Part shown: positions 1 to 5,020 of the stretch, piece by piece
Position numbering within the stretch: position 1 is the first letter of the stretch
Layout of the letters: every line of letters starts with the position of its first letter
Assembly (NCBI GenBank): GCA_026417675.1
Contig: JAOACV010000248.1
Span: forward strand, 1 to 5,020
DNA from: Verrucomicrobiia bacterium
GTDB taxonomy: Bacteria; Verrucomicrobiota; Verrucomicrobiia; CAIQCK01
Length of the DNA stretch: 5,020 nt
Direction of reading: 5' to 3'
The notes under the pieces: model-generated
Seen by the model: the letters and a program-made list of their open reading frames with translations, nothing else
Database searches by the model: none
Told to the model about the DNA's origin: nothing
Translations under genes and position numbers: made by a program

Positions 1-60
1 ACGTTAAAGGCTGTCGACGGCGCGTCGCGCAAGGAGAGCACGCTGCGGAAACTCGACCGC

Positions 61-1185
61 ATGAACAAGGCCCTGCGGCACCAGGAGCCGGACCGTGTGC
101 CGATCAGCGACTGGTTTTGGGGCAGATTCACGGAACGCTGGCGCAGGGAACTCGGTCTCGCGCCGGACGCCAATCCCTATTACCACTACGACCTCGACTG
201 GATCGTTACCATCCCAAACATGGACCCGTGGATCCGGCCGTTTGAGACGCTGTTGGAGACGCCGGAGGAGGTTGAGGTTAAGACTGGCTTCGGCGCGATC
301 ATGCGGAAACATTTTGCCCACCCGATGCCGGAGATGCGCGCGTGGGAGACCGACACGTTTGAAAAGCTCCAGCGCGCCGAGTTCGACCCGCCCGACGATC
401 GGCGGCGGTTCTTCAGCGCGGGCGATAACCAGATCGCCGGCGTCGGCGACGGATTCCAGCGCAACTCGCCGCCGTGGATCGAGACGGTCAGGGCGCTGCG
501 CCCTGATTTTCCCGTCTATGGCAGCATGATGGAGGCGAGCGAGTGCCTCACGCGACTCGTCGGCCAGGAGAACATGATGCTGTGGATGGGTGAGCATCCT
601 GACGAGATGGGCGAGGTCATCAACCGCATCGGCGCTTTTTATCTCGCGATGGCGAAGGCCGAGATCGAGGCGGGCGCGGGGCTGCTCGACGGCTTCGTGA
701 TCTGGGGCGACGTGGCCTACAAGAGATGCACCTTCATGTCGCCGGCCCACTGGCGGAAGTATTTCAAGCCGTGGGTCGCGCAGATGATCGCGCTGGCGCA
801 CGAGCACAGTTTGCCGGTGATCTACCACGGTTGCGGCAACGTGAGAGCAATCTTCGAGGACTACATCGAAATCGGCCTCGACGCCTACAACCCGCTGGAG
901 GTGAAGGCTGGCATGGACGTGGTGGAGTTGCGCCGCCAATACGGCCATCGCATCGCTTTCTGCGGCGGCAGCGATGTGCAGGTTTGGGAGAGCGGCGACC
1001 GCGACGCGATCAGGCGCGAGGTGCTGCGCCGGCTCAACGCGGCCGAGGGTGGGGGCTATCTGTTCCAGTCCGATCACTCCGTCACCAGCAACGTCAGCGG
1101 CGAAACCTACGACTACATCATCCGGCTCGTGCGCGAGCATGGCCGCTATCCGTTGCGGCTCGGCGAGTTTGAAGAGGCGGTCTGA
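61..1185 (+). CDS. Uroporphyrinogen decarboxylase-family protein, MtaA/CmuA-like (probable methyltransferase, not HemE)
   Basis: The protein has 374 residues from the first ATG and the TIM-barrel plan of the URO-D superfamily. It opens with 'HQEPDRVPI' (residues 7-15), the usual start of the non-haem members. HemE's RQAGR arginine motif is missing, so a haem role is unlikely. 'YHGCGN' (255-260) supplies an HxC pair (H256, C258), as in the zinc site of the cobamide methyltransferases MtaA and MtbA. 'NPLEVKAGMD' and 'FCGGSDV' (C301) follow, and the C-terminal 'QSDHSVTSNVSGETYDY' places H339 where HemE has a conserved His and MtaA its third zinc ligand. The substrate is unknown; methyl transfer to or from a corrinoid or thiol is an inference, and no corrinoid protein is visible nearby. 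The start is uncertain: the frame is open to position 1 and the ATG start would clip about six residues of the usual N-terminal helix. The 3' end overlaps the convergent symporter gene by 40 bp. Confidence 0.88.
   Translation: MNKALRHQEPDRVPISDWFWGRFTERWRRELGLAPDANPYYHYDLDWIVTIPNMDPWIRPFETLLETPEEVEVKTGFGAIMRKHFAHPMPEMRAWETDTFEKLQRAEFDPPDDRRRFFSAGDNQIAGVGDGFQRNSPPWIETVRALRPDFPVYGSMMEASECLTRLVGQENMMLWMGEHPDEMGEVINRIGAFYLAMAKAEIEAGAGLLDGFVIWGDVAYKRCTFMSPAHWRKYFKPWVAQMIALAHEHSLPVIYHGCGNVRAIFEDYIEIGLDAYNPLEVKAGMDVVELRRQYGHRIAFCGGSDVQVWESGDRDAIRREVLRRLNAAEGGGYLFQSDHSVTSNVSGETYDYIIRLVREHGRYPLRLGEFEEAV
1146..1185. other. 40-bp tail-to-tail overlap of two convergent genes
   Basis: The URO-D-like gene on the plus strand ends with TGA at 1183-1185, and the symporter gene on the minus strand ends with TAG read from 1148 to 1146. 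The last 12 to 13 codons of each gene are therefore antisense to each other, and no intergenic terminator can sit between them. I saw no strong hairpin with a T-run on either side, so the transcripts probably overlap at their 3' ends. Confidence 0.8.
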
Positions 1186-2612
1186 AACGGCGTGCGGCCG
1201 GACAACGCGGCAGTTCCCGACGGCTGGGCGGTCTCTGGCGTCAGAAGACTGACAACTCCAACCGCGACGCAGGAGACCAGGAGGCCGAAGAGGTTGCTCG
1301 GATAGTCCTCCGGCAGGCAGAGCGTGAACACCATCCACGAAGCCGTGCCGGCCACCGCGCCGGCAATGGCGCCGGACGTCGTGGCCCTCTTCCAATACAC
1401 GCCCGCGAACATCGGCGCGACGACGCCGACGAGTAGGATGCCCCACGATTGCGTGCAGAGCGTGTAGATGTTTTGGAAGTAGAGCGCGATGACCAGCGAG
1501 GCGGCACCCACGATGGGGATGCTCCACTTGCACCAACGCAGTTGCAGCGCGTCGCTGGCATCCTTTTTGAGATAGGGAACGATGTTGTGGCCGATAATGC
1601 CCGCCGGCGCGAGTAATGCGGCGCTGACGGTGCTCATGATGGCCGAGAGCAGCGCGCCGATCATCAGGGCGATGAGCGGCGTGGGCAGGTATTTGAGCGT
1701 GAGGTCCACGAGCACGGAGTCGGGTTTGCCGTCGGGGAGGGCCACGCGGCCCATGATGCCGAGATAGACTGGCAGCAGGCCGATGAGCACATAGAGCACA
1801 CCGGCCCAGATGGAACTCCACTGGGCCACGCGCGGTGTTCGGGGCGACACCAACCGTTGAAACAGGTCTTGTCCCGGCAGCGAGCCGAGGCCGACCATGA
1901 TCCAAGCTTGCAGGTAGCCGAGCCAAACCAGCGGCGTGTTGCTCCGGGGATACATGTGGAAGAAATCCTCCGGCACTTTCGCGCGCAGACCGTCGAGGCC
2001 GCCGACATGGCCGAGCATGATCGGAAAGAGAATGAGCAGCCCGATGACGATGATGACCATCTGCACGAGGTCGGTGACCGACACGGCCCACATGCCGCCC
2101 CAGTAGGTGTAAAGAACCACCACGCCCGTCGAGATGACGATCGAACTCGTGTAGGGCAGGCCGGTGAGCGTGTTGAGGATGATGCCGAACGCAAGGAGTT
2201 GGGCGGCGACCCAGCCGAGGTAGACGGGCATGTAGAGCACGCTCATGGCCCGAGCCAGAAGCTTGCCGTATCGCTCCTCGAAGAAGTCCACGATCGTCTC
2301 GTAGCGTCGCTGGTGGAAGAACTTCGCGAAGAGCAGTCCCGCCAGCACAAGGCAGAGGCCCGCCCCGAACGGGTCGGCGATGACGCCGAGGAAACCCTTT
2401 TCATACGCCGTGCGGGATGACCCCATGCAGGTCTCGGCGCCGAACCAGGTGGCGAAAATGGTGCCGATGCTGAGCCACCAGCCCAGCCGCCTGCCCGCGA
2501 CGATGTAGTCGGCGGTGTCTTGAATCTTCTGCCGCGTCCAGTAACCGATGCCGAGCATGGCGAGCATATAAAGAGCCACGCTCACACTCAGCCAGATTTG
2601 GGTTGGAGTCAT
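1146..2612 (-). CDS. Sodium:solute symporter family (SSS) transporter
   Basis: This is an inner-membrane Na+-coupled secondary transporter of 488 residues, a normal SSS length. About 13 hydrophobic segments can be picked out, from residues 7-24 to 440-459, with the LeuT-like SSS order. 'YIVAGRRLGWW' follows TM1. Long-form residues 172-197, ending in 'YTYWGGMWA', fit the first SSS signature as I remember it. In TM9 'SAIMSTVSAALL' holds a Ser-Thr pair (S327, T328) that aligns with the Na+-site Ser/Thr pair of PutP and vSGLT. The substrate cannot be read from the sequence; sugars, amino acids and carboxylates are all transported by this family. I chose the ATG at 2612 because TM1 begins right after 'MTPTQIW'. 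The first ATG of the frame, at 2675, would add 21 polar residues and start inside a hairpin. A weak purine stretch (AAGAGAG) lies about 5 nt upstream. The polar C-terminal tail, after the last TM, is encoded in and beside the overlap with the URO-D-like gene. Confidence 0.93.
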   Translation of the reverse strand: MTPTQIWLSVSVALYMLAMLGIGYWTRQKIQDTADYIVAGRRLGWWLSIGTIFATWFGAETCMGSSRTAYEKGFLGVIADPFGAGLCLVLAGLLFAKFFHQRRYETIVDFFEERYGKLLARAMSVLYMPVYLGWVAAQLLAFGIILNTLTGLPYTSSIVISTGVVVLYTYWGGMWAVSVTDLVQMVIIVIGLLILFPIMLGHVGGLDGLRAKVPEDFFHMYPRSNTPLVWLGYLQAWIMVGLGSLPGQDLFQRLVSPRTPRVAQWSSIWAGVLYVLIGLLPVYLGIMGRVALPDGKPDSVLVDLTLKYLPTPLIALMIGALLSAIMSTVSAALLAPAGIIGHNIVPYLKKDASDALQLRWCKWSIPIVGAASLVIALYFQNIYTLCTQSWGILLVGVVAPMFAGVYWKRATTSGAIAGAVAGTASWMVFTLCLPEDYPSNLFGLLVSCVAVGVVSLLTPETAQPSGTAALSGRTPFQTASSNSPSRNG

Positions 2613-2653
2613 CAACGCTCTCTTATCGCAGCGCCAAAGGGGCATCAAGGGAA

Positions 2654-2677
2654 ACGTGCGGGCGCCTCGCAGCACGT
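2654..2677 (-). terminator. Possible weak terminator hairpin downstream of the pilin-like gene
   Basis: ACGTGC (2654-2659) and GCACGT (2672-2677) form a perfect 6-bp stem around a 12-nt GC-rich loop. On the minus strand the hairpin lies about 59 nt after the stop of the pilin-like gene and is followed by TTTCCCTT, a poor T-tract. It also lies 42 nt upstream of the symporter start, so it could be a leader structure. It is too short and too poorly followed by T to call with confidence. The rest of the 123-bp gap (2613-2735) holds a second weak inverted repeat, GGCGTC/GACGCC (near 2681 and 2713), and no clear promoter. Confidence 0.25.
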
Positions 2678-2735
2678 CCGGCGTCAGGAATTGCGCATCT
2701 TATCCCACCTCGGACGCCAGGGTCACACCGGGGAC

Positions 2736-3374
2736 CTACTTGGAGACATCCGTCTCGTCCTTGGCGTCATACTTCGAGCCATTGATCCACTGGACGTGGC
2801 CATCCACGTAGAGCACGTTGCCGCCCGCCTTGCCGTGGTTGTCGGTGTCGTCGTAGAAACCGTCGCGGTCTTCGTCGTCGCTGTCCCAAGCCATGCGGGT
2901 GGTCGCCGCGTTGCGCACCATCGAGAGCTTCAGCGGCCCGCTGCTGCTGCCGCCGCCGGAATCACTTGAGCTGCTGCCGCCGCCCGGGCTGCTGAGTTTG
3001 GCGTTGTATTCGTAGTGCCAGTCATTGTTACTGGCTGCCGGGCCGGAGGCCACGCGGCCCGCGCACTGGAAGACCTTCTCGTTGCGCGTCAGGTTGGCCT
3101 GGATGAGGCTGTTATACTGTGCGGTCAGACGCAAAGGCGCGTTGGGAGGGACGCTCTTGGGGAATTCGTCGTCGTGGTCGTTGACGTAGCTGATGATCAG
3201 CCCGTGGATCTGCCGCAGATTGCTCAGGCAGGCGGCGCGACGGCCTCTTTCCTGCCAGCCCTTGACGCCCACCATCAGCAGCGAGGCCAGCAGGGCGATA
3301 ATGGCAATCGCCGTCAGCAGTTCAACGAGCGTGAACCCGCGGCCGGCGCGCGCAAGAGTCGGCAATGTTTTCAT
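2736..3374 (-). CDS. Type II secretion/pilin-like protein with prepilin N-terminal methylation motif
   Basis: The protein has 212 residues and a class III prepilin signal. A short basic leader (residues 1-13, ending RAGRG) is followed by 'FTLVELLTAIAIIALLASLL', with cleavage expected between G13 and F14 and the conserved Glu at +5 (E18). A prepilin peptidase would cut and methylate it, leaving the hydrophobic helix in the inner membrane. The soluble part has 'CLSNLRQI' (49-56), C104, a Ser/Gly-only stretch (128-146), an acidic segment with DxDxDG (167-172) and 'NVLYVDGHVQW' (186-196). The last motif resembles the H-X9-DG block common in PVC-group pilin-like proteins, although here the spacing from H180 is ten residues. 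Such proteins are often present in many copies with unknown cargo. No gsp or pil assembly gene is in the window. The ATG start is fixed by the leader length; no clear Shine-Dalgarno sequence precedes it. Confidence 0.92.
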   Translation of the reverse strand: MKTLPTLARAGRGFTLVELLTAIAIIALLASLLMVGVKGWQERGRRAACLSNLRQIHGLIISYVNDHDDEFPKSVPPNAPLRLTAQYNSLIQANLTRNEKVFQCAGRVASGPAASNNDWHYEYNAKLSSPGGGSSSSDSGGGSSSGPLKLSMVRNAATTRMAWDSDDEDRDGFYDDTDNHGKAGGNVLYVDGHVQWINGSKYDAKDETDVSK

Positions 3375-3385
3375 GGCTGCGATTC

Positions 3386-3394
3386 ACTATATCA
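3386..3394 (-). promoter_or_regulatory. Possible extended -10 element for the pilin-like gene
   Basis: Read on the minus strand, these bases are TGATATAGT: a TGn followed by TATAGT, which matches TATAAT in five of six positions. No convincing -35 box lies upstream. The end of the element is only 11 nt from the ATG, so a start site about 7 nt downstream would give an almost leaderless mRNA, in line with the missing Shine-Dalgarno. The surrounding sequence is GC-rich, which makes the A/T patch stand out, but a chance match is quite possible. Confidence 0.2.
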
Positions 3395-3458
3395 CAGCGG
3401 CCTGTCGCGGCCAGCACCGAATGCTTTGGCGGCCGGTTGCTTTTCCGGGGCTGATCGT

Positions 3459-4247
3459 TCACCTTCCTGACGCATCGGTGGACGTCCCAACGCGCACGAA
3501 GTCCTCGTTCTGCACGTGAGCGCGGCGGATGTAGGTTTGGAAGATCAGATAGCGCGCATCCACGCAGCCGTTCGCCTCGCGCGGCCACCACACGCCGGGT
3601 TCGAGCCGCTCGAACTCCACGTCGAGGTCGAACTGTTTCACATAAACCAGCAGGCCAAACATGAGCGATGCGGGATGTTTCAACCGCACTTCGCCCCGCG
3701 CCGGCTTGCGATCCTCCTCATCCACCCATAGACGGCCCAAGATGCCGTCCACGACGACCTCGAAGAACTGTTGATATTGTCCCCCCACCTTCAGCCTCCG
3801 CCCCGGCCGGCCGCGGAATTCATAGACGATGCAAGGCCGGCCACGGACTTGCTCGCGACCGATCTCCTTGCTGACAAAGGCCCGGTCCAGTTCCTCGTCG
3901 GTGAATTGCGTCGTCAGGTCCGTCACCACTTCGGGTTGCTTCGGCTTTTTGCCCTTGCGCGCTGCGTCGCGAAACGCCGCCTCGCGCTGCGCCTCCGCCG
4001 CCTCCTCCGGCGGCGACAAGGGCCGGCCGTTCAGCCGGACCAGCCGATGGAACAAATACCGGCCCTCGACGGGGAAGACCTCCTCCACGCGGACGTCGCG
4101 CCGCGTCACTTGGTGCGCCGTGTTGAGCGCCTCGACAATCGTGGTCTGTCGAAAACGGTAGGGAATCACCGCGGGCGGCTTCGCGGGATCCGCCGCGGCG
4201 TCTCGCGCCATCATCAGCAGGATGAGAGCGAGCAATTTGTTCCTCAT
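3459..4247 (-). CDS. Exported protein of unknown function, LolA-like fold suspected
   Basis: I do not recognise a named family. The 262-residue protein begins with a signal peptide: 'MRNK', a hydrophobic core LLALILLMM, then 'ARDAAA' with likely cleavage after A19, so it is probably periplasmic. The mature part has 'FPVEGRYLFHRLVRLNGRPLS' (about 59-78), then a highly charged Glu/Ala/Arg/Lys helix (80-103). 'GRPCIVYEF' (136-144), 'GILGRLWVDEEDR' (168-180) and 'EPGVWWPRE' (216-224) follow. This order of beta-strand blocks (a 'G.LW(I/V)D..D' strand, then 'VWWP') is what I associate with uncharacterised LolA/LolB-like exported proteins, so a lipid- or lipoprotein-binding fold is an inference. The frame is open to 4397, but the signal peptide fixes the start at 4247. 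A weak AAGGTG lies 12 nt upstream. The pilin-like gene starts 84 bp downstream on the same strand. Confidence 0.8.
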   Translation of the reverse strand: MRNKLLALILLMMARDAAADPAKPPAVIPYRFRQTTIVEALNTAHQVTRRDVRVEEVFPVEGRYLFHRLVRLNGRPLSPPEEAAEAQREAAFRDAARKGKKPKQPEVVTDLTTQFTDEELDRAFVSKEIGREQVRGRPCIVYEFRGRPGRRLKVGGQYQQFFEVVVDGILGRLWVDEEDRKPARGEVRLKHPASLMFGLLVYVKQFDLDVEFERLEPGVWWPREANGCVDARYLIFQTYIRRAHVQNEDFVRVGTSTDASGR

Positions 4248-4427
4248 GAAACCGACAGGCACCTTGATCCGCCAGCTTCTGACCCCAGACCATCCGGCGG
4301 TCGCCTCTGGCAGTTCCTCATTACCACAGCCCGGCCGTTCTTGAAAAGCCAGACCCCAACCAATGGAATTCGTGGGCGCCAAAAACTTGACTCGCATCGT
4401 TTCGCAGAATCTGGTTTTTTACTTCGC
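4248..4427. promoter_or_regulatory. 180-bp divergent intergenic region
   Basis: This stretch lies between the start of the exported unknown protein (minus strand) and the start of the secreted hydrolase (plus strand), so it should hold the promoters of both. TTGACT at 4387-4392 resembles a -35 box for the plus strand, but no acceptable -10 box lies 16-18 nt downstream. No clear operator palindrome was seen. The A/T-rich run GGTTTTTTACTT (4413-4424) just before the hydrolase ATG contains no Shine-Dalgarno sequence. The assignment rests on position only. Confidence 0.4.
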
Positions 4428-5020
4428 ATGAAATCCTTTCGCATCGCTGTCCTGCTGCTCGCCGCGGCAACGCTTTCGGACGCCGCCGAGCCTGCCAGTC
4501 AAACCGCCGCGCGCAAGGCGCCGCCAAAAGCCCGCGTGCCCGAAGGCGTCGAGGTCATCGCCGACGTCGTCATCGGCAAAGGCGGCGACCGCGACCTCCA
4601 TGTGGACATCGCCAGGCCCAAGAACCCGCCCCAGGCGCCCATGCCGGCCGTGCTCTGGATTCACGGCGGCGGCTGGAGCGGCGGTTCGCACAAAGGCAAC
4701 CGCGCGATGATGCTGGCAACGCGGGGCTACTTCACCGCCAGCGTCGAGTATCGCCTGAGCGGCGAGGCGAAGTGGCCCGCGCAGATCGAGGACTGCAAGC
4801 ACGCCGTGCGCTGGCTGCGCGCTAACGCGGCCAAATACAATGTCAACCCCGATCGCATCGGCTGTTGGGGATCGAGCGCTGGCGGCCACCTCTGCGCGTT
4901 CCTCGGCGTCAGCGGCGACAAGCCGGAGTTTGAAGGCAAAGGCGGCTACGCGGGCGTCAGCAGCCGCGTGCAGGCGGTGGTGGACTACTGTGGCCCCGCC
5001 GACATGACTGAAGGCAGCCT
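4428..5020 (+). CDS. Secreted alpha/beta-hydrolase (esterase/lipase-like), 3' end outside the window
   Basis: 197 residues are visible and the frame is still open at the window edge. A signal peptide (KSFR, hydrophobic core to about residue 16, cleavage near A20) sends the enzyme to the periplasm or outside. A Pro/Ala/Lys-rich spacer (20-40) leads into the hydrolase fold. 'WIHGGGWSGG' (77-86) is the HGGGW oxyanion-hole motif. 'YNVNPDRIGCWGSSAGGHL' (137-155) contains the nucleophile elbow G-S-S-A-G with Ser150 as the predicted nucleophile. The acid and the histidine of the triad would be encoded beyond 5020. The family includes carboxylesterases and acetyl or feruloyl esterases acting on polysaccharide side chains. 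The substrate cannot be decided here, and no glycosidase or sulfatase is in the window. The ATG at 4428 is chosen because the signal peptide starts there; it has no Shine-Dalgarno sequence. Confidence 0.93.
   Translation, partial: MKSFRIAVLLLAAATLSDAAEPASQTAARKAPPKARVPEGVEVIADVVIGKGGDRDLHVDIARPKNPPQAPMPAVLWIHGGGWSGGSHKGNRAMMLATRGYFTASVEYRLSGEAKWPAQIEDCKHAVRWLRANAAKYNVNPDRIGCWGSSAGGHLCAFLGVSGDKPEFEGKGGYAGVSSRVQAVVDYCGPADMTEGS

Noticed and set aside
4..2091. A 695-codon open frame on the minus strand, antisense to the URO-D-like gene and running into the symporter region
   Set aside because: Its translation is His/Arg/Ala-rich without domains or membrane segments, and it overlaps two genes with clear family motifs. 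It is a by-product of GC-rich codon use on the opposite strand.
1857..2420. A 187-codon plus-strand frame inside the symporter gene
   Set aside because: It encodes a His/Asp/Glu-rich, featureless protein exactly opposite conserved symporter membrane segments; it is a shadow frame.
2622..2652. TTGATG and GATAAG as a promoter for the symporter on the minus strand
   Set aside because: The spacer is 15 bp and the -10 matches in four of six positions, which is expected by chance in a gap of this size.
2613..2675. A 21-residue N-terminal extension of the symporter from the ATG at 2675
   Set aside because: The extra residues are polar and arginine-rich, precede a natural TM1 start, and begin within the inverted repeat at 2654-2677. 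The ATG at 2612 fits the family better.
3433..3448. CCGG-TTGCTTTT-CCGG hairpin downstream of the exported unknown protein
   Set aside because: The stem is only 4 bp, and on the minus strand it is not followed by a T-run. It is too weak to call a terminator.
4248..4397. A 50-residue N-terminal extension of the exported unknown protein
   Set aside because: It would bury a good signal peptide in the middle of the protein. The extension has no recognisable domain and lies in a divergent promoter region.
4387..4415. TTGACT as a sigma-70 -35 box for the hydrolase gene
   Set aside because: The bases at the expected -10 position (TCTGGT) match the consensus poorly, so only half a promoter is present.

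Overview
The window is GC-rich, densely coding bacterial DNA. It carries four complete or nearly complete genes and the 5' part of a fifth. Three things suggest a PVC-group bacterium, most likely Verrucomicrobiota: a stand-alone type II (pseudo)pilin-like protein ending in an 'NVLYVDGHV' block, a non-haem uroporphyrinogen-decarboxylase-family protein, and a secreted HGGGW-type esterase. Start sites with weak or absent Shine-Dalgarno sequences agree with this. The assignment is inferred from gene types and composition; there is no marker gene in the window.

Layout, left to right. A URO-D/MtaA-like gene (first ATG at 61, stop at 1185, + strand) is open to the left edge, so its true start may lie outside the window. 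A sodium:solute symporter (2612 to 1146, - strand) converges on it, and the two reading frames overlap tail to tail by 40 bp. A 123-bp gap with a GC-rich hairpin follows. Next come a short secreted pilin-like protein (3374 to 2736, -), an 84-bp gap, and an exported protein of unknown function with a LolA-like look (4247 to 3459, -). A 180-bp divergent intergenic region separates these from a secreted alpha/beta-hydrolase (4428 to beyond 5020, +), which the window edge cuts after its nucleophile elbow.

How the genes relate: the three minus-strand genes point the same way but are separated by 84 and 123 bp and have no obvious common pathway, so an operon is possible but not shown. The symporter (solute uptake), the MtaA-like protein (possible C1 or corrinoid methyl chemistry) and the exported esterase could all belong to scavenging of organic substrates. 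That is a guess from gene types only.

I found no tRNA, rRNA, CRISPR array, insertion sequence or phage gene. The points most worth checking are the HxC metal-site motif and start of the URO-D-like protein, an EF-hand-like DxDxDG loop plus a Ser/Gly linker in the pilin-like protein, and the unnamed exported protein. I see no clear undescribed multi-gene system.
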